NCBI GenBank assembly: GCA_026936335.1
Contig: JAPMXV010000033.1
Coordinates: forward strand, 1 to 64,000
DNA length: 64,000 bases
From: Mantamonas sphyraenae
Lineage: Eukaryota; CRuMs; Mantamonadidae
Reading direction: 5' to 3'
Shown: in pieces, positions 1 through 9,263 of the stretch
Layout of the letters: the number at the start of each line of letters is the position of its first letter
How positions within the stretch are numbered: position 1 is the stretch's first letter
Program-made: the position numbers and the translations under genes
The notes under the pieces: generated by a model
Seen by the model: the letters and a program-made list of their open reading frames with translations, nothing else
Told to the model about the DNA's origin: nothing
The model's database searches: none

Positions 1-10
1 CCACCTGCTC

Positions 11-739
11 ATGACAGAGATGGACACTCTTGGCGACACAGCCCATCCCACCACCTGGGAGGAGCACAAGCAGACCCAGCTGTGGCTGCAGAAAGCACGA
101 CGCCCTGCTGACAACGACAGCGACCCACACTGGACACAATGCGACTACGACCACCACCTCACTACCACCAATGTGGACAAGTGGCATCCTGAGCCTGTAC
201 GCAGTGGCTGGAGCAATTCCGGTCACGACGAGCGTGGCAGCTGCACGGGGCGGGAGTTCCAGACGCTGCTGGCACACATGAAGGCACGCGCAGCCAAGCA
301 CCCTCGCCATCAGCACGCACACGAGCACCATGCACTGCGTGAGCTGATCAACAACGGCAATCTGCAGTCCCTTGTGCGACACATCATCCTGGCGCTGGGC
401 AACGTTGGCGTGCCGCCTGTCGACCTGGCCTTCTTTGTCCGCCTCCTCAGGCCAAACTTCACCTACCAGCAGGTTCAAGGTGCCATCAGCCACACCCTCA
501 TCCGCGGCGTCACCTCCCTCTCCCTCAAGATCGCCTGGCTCGACAACCCCAAGCGCAGCGACGCCACACTGCACACCCTCCTCCACACCCTCATCGACCG
601 CATCACACCCCACATCAACACACGCCCCACCACCGTCGCACTCGTCAACGCCTACCCCATCCCTCCACTCACCCTCCCCAAGCGCAAAGACCATTCCTCC
701 TCCTCCTCCTCCTCCTCCAAACGCCAGCGCCTTGAATGA
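11..739 (+). CDS. Hypothetical protein, C-terminal part (may start upstream)
   Basis: I do not recognise this protein. The reading frame is open to the left edge of the window, so the ATG at 11 may be internal and the gene truncated. The 242 residues start with a polar His/Asp/Trp-rich region. A helical segment follows at about residues 105-200 (ALRELINNGNLQSL... VDLAFFVRLLRP), the part most likely to be a folded domain. The C-terminus is basic, with a run of eight serines and then KRQRLE, which looks like a nuclear localisation signal. The frame shows the GC-rich codon use of its neighbours and ends 147 bp before the tRNA gene. A nuclear role is only an inference from the basic tail. Confidence 0.55.
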   Translation: MTEMDTLGDTAHPTTWEEHKQTQLWLQKARRPADNDSDPHWTQCDYDHHLTTTNVDKWHPEPVRSGWSNSGHDERGSCTGREFQTLLAHMKARAAKHPRHQHAHEHHALRELINNGNLQSLVRHIILALGNVGVPPVDLAFFVRLLRPNFTYQQVQGAISHTLIRGVTSLSLKIAWLDNPKRSDATLHTLLHTLIDRITPHINTRPTTVALVNAYPIPPLTLPKRKDHSSSSSSSSKRQRLE

Positions 740-886
740 ACCCTTTCATTTCCAGCCTCCCCACTCAACCATCACCTACAGTAATCTGGCCTCATCTCAC
801 CCCATCGACAACCTGGTCGCAAAGATGTAATTCTAATTACACAAACTATGTACATATCCGCTTGTGCGACAGTAATACCTGAACAA

Positions 887-968
887 GCACGGATGGCCGA
901 GTGGTCTAAGGCGCTGTGTTAAGGCCGCAGTCTCTTCGGGGGCGTGGGTTCGAATCCCACTTCGTGCA
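887..968 (+). tRNA. tRNA-Leu (anticodon AAG)
   Basis: This folds as a class II tRNA. The acceptor stem GCACGGA pairs with TTCGTGC (one G-U pair), with A as discriminator base. The D arm contains GAGTGGTCTAAGGC. The anticodon stem CTGTG/CGCAG carries the loop TTAAGGC, giving anticodon AAG, which reads CUU/CUC after A-to-I editing. A long variable arm with a TTCG turn and the T arm GTGGG-TTCGAAT-CCCAC complete the fold. No intron is present, and CCA is not encoded, as expected for a nuclear gene. The D and T arms would hold the internal A and B boxes for Pol III. Confidence 0.95.
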
Positions 969-974
969 TCATGA

Positions 975-983
975 TTTTTTTTT
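975..983 (+). terminator. Pol III terminator of tRNA-Leu
   Basis: A run of nine T residues starts 6 bp after the tRNA end, followed by a second T run at about 986-990. This is the usual RNA polymerase III stop signal. The rest of the stretch to 1206 holds no gene I can see. Confidence 0.8.
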
Positions 984-1206
984 CCTTTTTCCCACAATGT
1001 TGCTCACTGCCTCATCACCACCCCATCAAGCACGCAACAGTCCCATCGATGTCTAGTCGTGCCAGCTCTGCTCTGCGTTTTCCTCTGGTGCAGAGCGCAA
1101 CGGGACAGCAGCAAGACGCAACAAACGGGCAGCGATGCTGCGTGTTGAACATTGCTCCCTTATTCATTGTGCCCACGCTGTACACAGCCGAGTGTGATTG
1201 CATCCC

Positions 1207-2314
1207 TCACAGCTCGTTGCCGATCGACACCCAAAACGGCATCAGGTTGTTCCTGCGCGCAAAAATCTCAAGACAGCGGCCGCCAGGCGCAAGGAGCTCC
1301 ATGAGTGGATACTGTTCCGATGGCTTTTGCGATTGACCTCGGCGTTCGCTGCAGATCACATCGCTGCCGACCCCACCAGCTGCTGCCAAAGCTCGCGAGC
1401 CGTCACCCTTCACAGCGAGGAGCATGCACTCCTTGCAGTGGGTCAAATAATAGCCGTGAGACACAGCCTTACGCTTATTCACTGATGTACGTGTGTGTAC
1501 GTGCGCACGTGTACGTATGTGTGTGTGAGTCGACTTGTAGCGAATGCGACCGGTGCCAACTCCCTGATTCACGGACCCACCTCGCCATCCCCCCGCCATC
1601 CCCCCACCCAAACCTACCCGTCTGCTTCGCCCACACAACCTCGTCGACCACCGTGTACCCCCAGGCCGCCATCTGCTTGACAGCCCACTCATAGCGAGCG
1701 TTGATCACCCACGTGCACAGGATGCCGCCTTCCTCCTGGAGATCGGGTATGGGAAGCTTGCCAATGGCGTCATCGGACATCTGAGCGTAGCCCAACGCCA
1801 CACCGCGCGTGGGCGTCGAGCTGGCCAGCATCCAAGGCGGGTCCATGGCGATCAAGTCGAACGGACCCGCAACCGACCTCAGCGCCTTCCAATCCACGTC
1901 GTTCACGTCTGCCCGCAGGGGAATGGAGTGCTCTGGCGCCTCAAACTCTGCAAAGTCCACGGGGTCATCCTCGTCTGCGCACGTGCGACGGTGTTAGCCG
2001 CGAAACACAGCTTTGCGCGCCAATTCCCCACACCTCCACTCACCTCCCAGCTCCCGGCTTGCAAACACTTGCGCGCTCGCTCCGATGCCCAGCATGCTGC
2101 GCAAGTCCCGCATGCGCAACGCCACCTGGGCCTGCAGCTTCTCCAACTGTGACACCGGTAACGAGGACAGGTCTTCGGTGTGATCAGGCACTTTGTTACC
2201 CAGCTTCACCCGCACCTCGCCATCGGGGAGAACGGCGGACAGGTCCAGGATGCGCTGGCGTTTCTCCGAGGTTGCCTCTTCGGCCTCGTCCTCGCGCGTA
2301 CGCTTCAGCGACAT
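1207..2314 (-). CDS. METTL3: METTL3/IME4-type N6-adenosine methyltransferase
   Basis: Three exons join in phase: 2314-2044, 1974-1618 and 1481-1207 (introns 69 and 136 bp), giving about 300 residues. The protein shows the MT-A70 signature: GPFDLIAMDPPW with the catalytic DPPW near residues 135-138, then MSDD and ILCTWV. The C-terminal part has GYYLTHCKECML, QKPSEQYPLMELL and FGR-like FARRNN with IGNEL at the end, matching the METTL3/IME4 layout. This enzyme methylates adenosine in mRNA from SAM, usually with a METTL14 partner in the nucleus. It is much shorter than human METTL3 (580 aa): the N-terminal zinc-finger region is absent and only a KR-rich coiled segment precedes the catalytic domain. 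The start at 2314 (MSLKRTRE) is preferred over the in-frame ATG at 2359. METTL4 is a less likely alternative. Confidence 0.88.
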
Positions 2315-2377
2315 GATTTGGGTTGGTGTGCCGTCGGCTCGCACCCAAAACACATCCACACATCCCCATTCATTCCC

Positions 2378-3262
2378 TCACTCATTCCCCTCCCCTCCCC
2401 TCCCCACCCACCCAATCACCCTCTCCATCACCTCATCCGGCACTGTCACCCACCCTCCCCATCCCCTCCCCCCCACATACTCCTCCATCCCGCCCCACGC
2501 AAACATCACCTCCCTCTCCTCCCCATTCATCACCAACGCCACCTCCAGCGCCTCATCCACCTCCTTTCCCCACCACACGTGCTTCTCCCTGCTCCACACC
2601 CGTCTACCCCCCCGATGGTCCCGTGCCGCCCCGAACCTCCGCAACAGCCGCATCCCAGCCTCCGTCACCCCCACGCCGTACCCCGCCTCTGCATCCGCCC
2701 CCGCCCGCAGCAACGCCTCTGCGCACTCCAATTCATCCTCCTGCACCGCCAAGTGCAGCGCCTTTGCCTCTGCCCGTGCCCCTGCCCGCAGCACCGCCTC
2801 GACCATCTCTGCGTTCCCCTCCTCCACCGCCAGCATCAGGGCCGTGTCCCCGTGCGTGTCTGGCGCCTCTATCGGTGCTCCCTCGCCAACCAGTTGTGCC
2901 AACGCCTTTCCATCGCCCCTCGCCACCGCCCTGCACATGTTGCTCGTCAGCCTTCGCAGCTCCTTCAGCTCCTTCACCACCGCCTCCTGCCTGCGCCGTG
3001 CCGCGACAGCAACTGCGTTCCGCCCCTTTCCATTCCTCCTGTCGATATGAGCGCCACCCTGCACCAGCGCCCGCACACACTCAACATGCCCCGCCGACGC
3101 CGCGTGCATCAAGGCAGTCCACCCCCCGGCTCCCTCCCCATCGACCTCTTCGCCCTCCTCCAGCAGCGCCTGCACTCTCTGCACATTGCCCTCACGTGCT
3201 GCCGCTGTCAGACGTGTATGCTTCCAGTCCCCATCATGCGACACCCGCTGCCGCTTGGACAT
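2378..3262 (-). CDS. Ankyrin-repeat protein
   Basis: A single-exon gene of 294 residues. The start MSKRQRVSHDGDW is chosen because upstream in-frame sequence is low-complexity and overlaps the divergent LRR gene. At least four ankyrin-type units are visible: LTAAAREGNVQRVQALLEEG, WTALMHAASAGHVECVRAL, DTALMLAVEEGNAEMVEAV and ALHLAVQEDELECAEALL. The C-terminal third (ALEVALVMNGEEREVMF...WVTVPDEVMERVIGWV) is non-ankyrin and unknown; its end resembles a short F-box-like helix but is too weak to call. Such proteins are protein-interaction scaffolds. The start is 44 bp from the divergent LRR gene start, so a shared promoter is likely. The 3' end lies 63 bp upstream of the METTL3 start. Confidence 0.75.
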   Translation of the reverse strand: MSKRQRVSHDGDWKHTRLTAAAREGNVQRVQALLEEGEEVDGEGAGGWTALMHAASAGHVECVRALVQGGAHIDRRNGKGRNAVAVAARRRQEAVVKELKELRRLTSNMCRAVARGDGKALAQLVGEGAPIEAPDTHGDTALMLAVEEGNAEMVEAVLRAGARAEAKALHLAVQEDELECAEALLRAGADAEAGYGVGVTEAGMRLLRRFGAARDHRGGRRVWSREKHVWWGKEVDEALEVALVMNGEEREVMFAWGGMEEYVGGRGWGGWVTVPDEVMERVIGWVGRGGEGNE

Positions 3263-3306
3263 TCTTTTCCCTTGCCCCAGCTGACGCCGGCGTACCCAAC
3301 CCACAC

Positions 3307-3911
3307 ATGTCCATCGACCTAACCCATGCGCTCGCCTCCATCCCCAACTCCCTCTCTGGCTCCGTCCTCCAGCTGACCGGCCAGAACATCTCCCCTGACG
3401 ATCTCTCCCTCCTGGCTGCTGTCCTTGCAAACGATGACCGCGTCACCGTCCTGCACCTTGGCTGGACCAGCGCATCGCCATCGTGTGCCGTCATCCTCGC
3501 CGATCTCCTCCACCACAATGCGACCATCCAAGAGCTCTGGCTCGACTACAACCGCGTCGCAGACGGCGCCTCCAGCCTCGGTGCTGCCCTGGCCGTCAAT
3601 GCCACTCTCCGCAGGCTTGAGCTGTCTAGCAACGCCCTTCGTGACAGCGGCGCCAGCGCGCTGGCCCAAGGGCTGCAAGACAACAACACTCTCGAGCGCC
3701 TTGACCTCGCCGAGAACGCCATCTCCGACAAAGGCGCCCTCGCCCTCACCCTTCCCCACGCCTCGACCGCCACCCCCAACGTCCCCGACAGCCTCAACAT
3801 CACGGTTGACCTCTTCCACAACTCCAGCGAGTGTTGCAAAGGTGGTCCAATCCCTCCGTCACCAACGGCAAGACATTTGTCAAGAAGCTTGGCGCACTGG
3901 GCGATCCATGA
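3307..3911 (+). CDS. Leucine-rich-repeat protein (RNase-inhibitor/NLRC type), 3' end disrupted
   Basis: From ATG 3307 the frame encodes clear 28-residue LRRs: VLHLGWTSASPSCAVILADL, IQELWLDYNRVADGASSL, LRRLELSSNALRDSGASAL and LERLDLAENAISDKGALAL. These are typical of protein-interaction surfaces. Near 3823 the frame stops looking like an LRR protein. Convincing continuations appear in the other frames: ASVAKVVQSL in one (about 3824-3855) and SVTNGKTFVKKLGALGDP plus a stop at 3909-3911 in the next. The original frame runs on to 4266 but only as the antisense of eIF1A exons, so it is not believable. I see no GT-AG intron that repairs this. Two small indels, sequencing errors or a decaying 3' end would each explain it. 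The LRR part is sure; the end is not. Confidence 0.6.
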
Positions 3912-3990
3912 TCCACTGACGTGTCTGTCTTCACTCCCGTCCCTCCTTCCTGTGCTGGCCGCCATCATCCTCTTCATTGCGTCTGCCTTT

Positions 3991-4772
3991 CTAGATCTCG
4001 TCCACCGAAAAATCAAACCCGGTATCATCCTCGTCATCCCCAATCCCAAACCCACCAGCTTCCTCCTCATTACTGCGCTGCTTCTCGGGCAAGTGGCCCT
4101 CCTTCTTCAGCTTCTTTGCCTCGTCCGGCGAGTACTCTGCTTCCGTGTTAGCCCCACTCCCTCCCAACCCCTTCCCCACCCTCAAAACTCACTGTGGATC
4201 ACATCTGCCTTGTCGTCTTCCCACTCCCGCAACGTCACCAGCACCAGGTCCCCGACTCGGATGTAAACTCGGTTGATCAGCTTGCCGCGAATCTTGCACA
4301 TGCGCTCCTTCCCGTCGTAGCAGTACGCCGTCAGACGCCCGTTACCCAGCATCTTCAACACCTCTGCATACTCCTACTCGCCCCGGCCCACCACACACGC
4401 ACGCGTCCAGCCACACAGCCATCCCTGCCCATGTCAGCCGGTCTCCACCCGTTTCCGTCCGCGCTGCCCTCCCGCTCCACTCCCCTCCCCGTCTCTCCCT
4501 ACCCGCCCAACCCACCTGCATGTCTTCCTTGTACAGCAGCTCGCGCTTGAAATCGCCGCCGCCTCCTCCCTTGCGCTTCTTGTTCTTGCCGCCCTTTCCT
4601 GGCTGTCCCCGTGCGTCAGCAGCACTTCTCGGAAATCTCGCTCCTGCACACACCGCTCTCCCCCCGAACCAGTCGCACGATCCCTCTCTACCCTTTCCCG
4701 TTCCTTCTCCATCCCCTCCCCCCCTCACCCCTCTCAAACCCAACCCAACCCAACCCAATCCAGACCCACCAT
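3991..4772 (-). CDS. EIF1A: Translation initiation factor eIF1A
   Basis: Four exons (4772-4770, 4602-4516, 4373-4193, 4136-3991; introns 167, 142 and 56 bp) join in phase to 138 residues, close to the usual 144. The N-terminus [13 protein letters not shown] matches the basic eIF1A tail. The OB fold follows ([49 protein letters not shown]), then the helix and the acidic tail ending [14 protein letters not shown]. eIF1A binds the 40S A site and promotes scanning and start selection. The ATG is the last three bases before a GTGGGT donor, so the coding part of exon 1 is only the start codon. That is inferred, but no other upstream ATG gives a sensible N-terminus. The start lies 27 bp from the divergent AspRS start. 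Confidence 0.92.
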
Positions 4773-4799
4773 ATCTTTTTCGGTGACGCCCCCCGCGCC
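4773..4799. promoter_or_regulatory. Bidirectional eIF1A/AspRS promoter zone
   Basis: Only 27 bp separate the two divergent start codons, so 5' leaders must overlap or be nearly absent, and control elements must lie within genes. Since the eIF1A ATG abuts an intron, its first intron may also hold control signals. This is read from spacing alone. Confidence 0.4.
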
Positions 4800-6696
4800 A
4801 TGACCCTGCCCTCCACACTCCCTCGGACACGGTGCGGCCACATCTCCCGAAAACACCTCCACCAAACCATCACAGTCTCTGGCTGGCTTGAAAAGACCCG
4901 CCACATGGGCTCCATGCTCTTTGCCCCCCTCCGCGACCACACGGGCAAAGTGCAACTCCTCCTCGATGCGGACTCTCCCGCGCTGCGCGACCAGCTCGCC
5001 TCGCTTAGCACAGAGAGTGTGGTCACCTGTGAAGCACGCGTCGAGGAACGCCCTGACTCCCAGGTCAACCCGCAAATGGCCACGGGTGCTTTCGGTACGC
5101 ACGCTGCCTGCATTTTCCCTCGTTTTTCCCCGTTTGCTGACCCATGTTTCTCCAGAGCTCCACGTCTCCTCCCTCACTGTACACAACACGGCCGATCCGC
5201 TGCCCTTCCCGGTCGCCTCTGACAAGGCCACGCTGCCCTCGGACGAGCTTCGCCTCAAGCATCGCTTCCTCGACCTGCGCCATCCGCGTATGCAGCGCAA
5301 CCTGGCCCTCCGCCACTCCATTTCCTTGGCTGCCCGCAACCACCTCAGCACCCAACACGGCTTCATCGAGGTAGAAACGCCCACCCTCTTCCGTACCACC
5401 CCTGAGGGCGCCCGCGAATTTATTGTCCCCACACGCACCCCGGGCCACTTTTACGCGCTGCCCCAGTCGCCCCAGCAGTACAAGCAGCTCCTCATGGCCG
5501 GCGGCATCGACCGCTACTTCCAGATTGCGCGCTGCTACCGCGACGAAGGCCACCGCGCCGACCGCCAGCCCGAGTTTACTCAGATTGATCTCGAGATGAG
5601 CTTTGCCCAGCGATCCGACGTCATGCATGTCGTCGAGTCGCTTGTCCGCGACATATTCCGCGCGGCCGATCTTTCCGTGCCCGACGCCCCCTTTGAGCAC
5701 ATGCAGTACGCCACCGCGATGGATCTCTATGGCGTCGACAAGCCCGACCGCCGTTTCGACCTGTGTCTTGCAGACGTGTCGGACGTCCTTGGTCCTGACG
5801 GCGCCGGGGTGCCTCTGTTCCACAGGGCCCTTGGCGACGGCGGCGTCGTCAAGGCCATCCGCGTGCCTGGCCTGGATGCTTCGCTCACGCGCAAGCAGCT
5901 CGCCGCCCTCCAAGAGTACGGCGACGCCCAGGGTGGTCTGCTGGTCAACCGAGTCAAGGCAGACACGGGCGAGTGGAAGTCGCCCATAGCCAGGCACCTC
6001 CCCGCCTCTGTGCGCGAGCAGCTGCAGCAGAGGCTGGCCGTCCAGCCTGCAGATGTGGTTCTCATGGCTGCTGGGCCACGTGCCACTGTCAATGCCGCCC
6101 TGGGTGCGGTCCGCAACTACGTGGGGCGAACCCATCTGGACCTCGATCCTGGCCACTTTGACCTGCTTTGGGTCACCGACTTTCCTCTCTTTGAGGCCGA
6201 TGCGCCTCAGGACGAGCGTCCGTCCGCCTTTGGCCTCAATGGCCACACGGGGTTGTCGCTCACCTCGACCCACCACCCGTTCACCGCGCCTGTGCCCGGA
6301 CAGGAGGCCCTCATCGAAACGGACCCGCTTGCCGTTGTCAGCCAGCACTACGACCTGGTCATGAACGGCTGGGAGCTGGGTGGAGGCTCGGTGCGCATCC
6401 ACAACGCCGACGTCCAGCGAGCGGTGCTACGCGCGCTAGGCATGAGCGAGCGCGACATGGACGCCCGATTTGGCCACCTGCTCGAGGCCATGCGGCTTGG
6501 CTGTCCACCCCACGGGGGCATTGCCCTCGGCCTCGACCGCCTGGTGGCGCTGCTCGCAGGTGAAGAGGGCATCCGCAATGTCATTGCCTTTCCCAAGACC
6601 AGCACCGGCCGAGAGCCGCTCACAGGCGCCCCTGCAGATGTCGATGCCGAGCGCCTGCGCGAATATCACATTCAGATCGCCGAGCACACAATGTAG
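4800..6696 (+). CDS. DARS2: Aspartyl-tRNA synthetase, bacterial/mitochondrial type
   Basis: Two exons (4800-5094, 5156-6696; 61-bp intron) encode 611 residues. The order is an N-terminal OB-fold anticodon-binding domain (ITVSGWLEKTRHMGSMLF), class II motif 1 region (HGFIEVETPTL), motif 2 (RYFQIARCYRDEGHRADR followed by QPEFTQIDLE), and motif 3 (GGIALGLDRLVALLAG near the C-terminus). Between motifs 2 and 3 there is the large insertion (GAD-like domain, about residues 320-440) that marks bacterial and organellar AspRS and is missing from the cytosolic enzyme. The enzyme charges tRNA-Asp using ATP. A mitochondrial location is inferred from type; the short N-terminus has basic residues but no textbook presequence. 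It is divergent from eIF1A and 26 bp upstream of the next gene. Confidence 0.93.
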
Positions 6697-6722
6697 CCTC
6701 CACCTGGGCCAATCCAATCCCC

Positions 6723-7268
6723 ATGAGGCTCCACCTGACTCCCGCACTCCTGCTTTTGCAATTCGGCGCCGCCACCGCTCTCGATTCCCACATGCTGGAC
6801 GGCAACAACGAAGAAGTGGCGTGCCATGGCTGGTGCTTCATGACAGTTGCCTTTGGTGTCATCTCCATCCTTGGATCTGTTGCCATTGCCTGGAAATTCC
6901 ACGAGCACGTTTCCTCGGCCCTGCTGAAAAAGATTCTCCTCACTGGTCTCCTCTCTGCAAACCACGACGTCACCCTGGTCGGCAACGAGTTTAACACTGA
7001 GTCTTACATCGCTAGCACTCTCCTGCTTTTCTCCTTCTGGCTGGGGCTTGTGGTGCACACAATTCTCTGTGAACGCAGCAACGATCCGCAGCGCGAGCAT
7101 CGACGAAAACTGCTCTCGCAAGCTTCCTGGGCCTTCTTGACGATCGAATTTGTTCTCGGCCTCTTCTTCAACAACCACTACGCACCAAAGATCATCTATC
7201 TGGCCAATATTGTCCTCGATGAGGTGGACATGTCCGCAGGGCGCAACTTTTGCGTGGAGAAGCTTTAA
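6723..7268 (+). CDS. Signal-peptide membrane protein, unknown function
   Basis: An intronless gene of 181 residues. It starts with a clear signal peptide (MRLHLTPALLLLQFGAATA). A short Cys-containing lumenal segment (EEVACHGWCF) and three hydrophobic helices follow: MTVAFGVISILGSVAIAW, YIASTLLLFSFWLGLVVHTI and AFLTIEFVLGLFF. Charged loops separate them (CERSNDPQREHRRK). I do not recognise the family. It probably sits in the endomembrane system or plasma membrane. Its start is only 26 bp after the AspRS stop on the same strand. Confidence 0.7.
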   Translation: MRLHLTPALLLLQFGAATALDSHMLDGNNEEVACHGWCFMTVAFGVISILGSVAIAWKFHEHVSSALLKKILLTGLLSANHDVTLVGNEFNTESYIASTLLLFSFWLGLVVHTILCERSNDPQREHRRKLLSQASWAFLTIEFVLGLFFNNHYAPKIIYLANIVLDEVDMSAGRNFCVEKL

Positions 7269-7434
7269 GTGATTGGTCTACAGTGTCGCTCCTTTTCTGC
7301 CGGCCACCGGCCATGCAACTTGACAACGAGGACATCGGTGCATGCTTCCTCCCTTTTTCCACAACCGCCAAGCCGACTGTGAAGCCTCCCTCCCCATTTC
7401 ACACCAACCTGTCAGATCCAAAGGCAATCAAAAA

Positions 7435-8208
7435 TCAAATTGCATTCTCCTCAACGATCCCTTCTCGTTTCCTGGCCAGCTCCATCATAGCAGCGCGCTT
7501 CTTGTGTACGGCGCTCTGCAGATGCTGCTTGATACTGAGTTCGGAAAACAGCTTGCCTGGGCAGATGTCGCACTTGATGTGGGGCTTGTGCACACTCTTG
7601 ATGTGCATCTTGATGTAGCGAGCGTTGCGCTCCAACCCACAGTGCGGACAGGTGGCCTTTTGCTGGTCTCGGATGTGCCTCAGGAGGCGCGACCGACGCC
7701 CAAAAGTTTTGCCACACAGGCATTCGACGCAGTGTTTGCTGTTGTGGCTGGCTGCGTGGAGCGAACCGCTCCCGTCCATAGACAGAAGGTTGCTCGTGTC
7801 GTCACTGACCAGCATCTTGCCGTTGCTCTCTGCACTGCTGCTGCTGCTGCTGCTGCTGGGGCTGCTGGGGCTGCTGGGGCTGCTGGGGCTGCACGATGTG
7901 TCTGGGGACCACTCGGACACCTTTGCGGCCATCGATGCCTCCTCGACGAGATCTGCTGCGGGCGACGCCAGTTCTGTGCACATGCTATCGGCTGTGCTCT
8001 CTGGCGATTCGGCGGTGTACAGTGTGTCGTGTTCGGTGTGCATGAGATGGTTCAGCATGTCCAGCTCGCTCAGCATTCCTTTGCCGGGATTTTCTGCCAC
8101 AGGCAGGTGGCTTGTGTCCATGTTCCAGTCCAGATCCAGGTCCAGATCCAGGTCAAACAGGTCGTTTTCGTTGTGTGTGTTGAATGTAAAGAGGTTGTCG
8201 TTGCTCAT
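7435..8208 (-). CDS. C2H2 zinc-finger protein
   Basis: A single-exon gene of 257 residues. The start MSNDNLFTFNTHNEN is preferred; the frame stays open upstream but that sequence looks like 5' UTR. The N-terminal half is acidic and disordered, with a short DLDLDLDLDW repeat, S/T/P runs (SPSSPSSPSSPSSSSS) and many Glu/Asp, as in activation domains. Near the C-terminus are three consecutive zinc-binding units: CLCGKTFGRRSRLLRHIRD, CPHCGLERNARYIKMHIKS with a following H, and CDICPGKLFSELSIKQHLQS with a following H. The last two are good C2H2 fingers; the first lacks one clear ligand. A transcription-factor role is inferred. The CTG/CAG-rich stretch at 7839-7893 encodes the serine/proline run. 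Confidence 0.75.
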   Translation of the reverse strand: MSNDNLFTFNTHNENDLFDLDLDLDLDWNMDTSHLPVAENPGKGMLSELDMLNHLMHTEHDTLYTAESPESTADSMCTELASPAADLVEEASMAAKVSEWSPDTSCSPSSPSSPSSPSSSSSSSSAESNGKMLVSDDTSNLLSMDGSGSLHAASHNSKHCVECLCGKTFGRRSRLLRHIRDQQKATCPHCGLERNARYIKMHIKSVHKPHIKCDICPGKLFSELSIKQHLQSAVHKKRAAMMELARKREGIVEENAI

Positions 8209-8615
8209 GTTGCTCGTTTTTGTGTCGCTCGGTGTGTTCTTTCTTGAGACCGAAGTAGGCGTTTGTCTTTCTCGTCGGTGGTTTCGTTTCGACGTTATCT
8301 CTCGCGTGGTGTTGGCTTGTGGTTGTGTCCGCGTGGTTTCGTAAGTTTCTCTCTCGTTGGCGTTGGTTGTTTCGTTCGTTCGTCCGCGTGTTGTCGTTTG
8401 GGTTTGTTCGCTCGCTCGTAAATGTCGTCGGAGGGCGTGTAGTCGCGGGGGGTTGGCGGGGGGGGAGAGAGAAGGTCGCGGGAAACCGAGGAAGCACAGC
8501 ACAAGTCACATGCGAGGGCAACGCCGTTGCAAAACGGCACAGATCAAACGAGGCGCGTCGCCTGTTTGCTCAAGGCACGCCCGGACGACGTGTTGTGTTG
8601 GGTGGAATGAAAGGC
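8209..8615. other. Intergenic, probable 5' region of the C2H2 gene
   Basis: About 400 bp without a convincing gene. The part next to 8208 is rich in GTTTCG/GTTCG words and reads openly on the minus strand, but as Thr/Asn/Arg-rich low-complexity sequence. It looks like a long 5' UTR plus promoter. I see no RNA gene or repeat family in it. Confidence 0.4.
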
Positions 8616-9263
8616 TCATAGGCACACGCGTGCCAAAAAGCCGTTGGTTTCTGACTGCATGTTCGGGAGACCCGAGGTGCGACAGTCGCACCTACTGACG
8701 TCCAACCCGTCCGCTGCACGTTCATCTTGAACGAGCGAGCAATTGCCACCGAAGCGTTGCCAATCCATTGCGGCATGCAGCAATGCGGCATGCCGCGAAG
8801 AACTCCTTTGCCTGGGGCGAAAGTGTGCTATCGCTTGGCATGCGTTTGCCTTTGCCTTTGCATTTGCGTTTGCATCCGCATCCGCATCCGCGTGCGCGTG
8901 CGCTTCAGCTTCAGCTTCAGCTTCAGCATGAGCTGCGTGATTTGCAGCTGCAAACCGTCGCCGACGTCGCCGACGATGTCGCCGTTTCGGCGCATCATCG
9001 TCGTCACACTTGTGCCTGTGGTCTGAAGAGGCCATGCCATCCGATGACGATGAAGGACAAATCAAAGCCGACGATAACGCTTGCATCTGCGTTGCTGCTT
9101 GCGCAGGCCAGTAGCTGCACGTTGCACAGCCGAAAACCGGCTGGTTTGGCGAGGACCCAAATGTGGCTCCGCCGCCTTCGGAATTCCGCACAGCCGCGCC
9201 CGCCGACATGGCCGCAAACAACAGCAGCAGCAGTGGTAATCCACCAGATGTGCTCCTGCGCAT
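8616..9263 (-). CDS. Possible secreted low-complexity protein
   Basis: A 215-residue frame begins MRRSTSGGLPLLLLLFAAM, a good signal peptide. A short Cys-containing segment follows (FGCATCSYWPAQ). Then comes a basic HRRRRRRR block and an alternating stretch of AEAEAEAEAHAHADADAD type encoded by hexanucleotide repeats (about 8850-8930), and a C-terminal segment with several Cys (GGNCSLV, SRCDCRTSG). No family is recognised. The repeat can keep both strands open, so part of this could be chance; a plus-strand frame overlaps it. The signal peptide and Cys residues make the minus strand more likely. Confidence 0.4.
   Translation of the reverse strand: MRRSTSGGLPLLLLLFAAMSAGAAVRNSEGGGATFGSSPNQPVFGCATCSYWPAQAATQMQALSSALICPSSSSDGMASSDHRHKCDDDDAPKRRHRRRRRRRFAAANHAAHAEAEAEAEAHAHADADADANANAKAKANACQAIAHFRPRQRSSSRHAALLHAAMDWQRFGGNCSLVQDERAADGLDVSRCDCRTSGLPNMQSETNGFLARVCL

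Noticed and set aside
2323-4266. Long plus-strand Pro/Ser-rich frame
   Set aside because: Its first part is antisense to the ankyrin gene and its end antisense to eIF1A; only the section from 3307 encodes LRRs.
5065-6402. Minus-strand frame of 445 residues
   Set aside because: Antisense of AspRS catalytic domain, no motifs.
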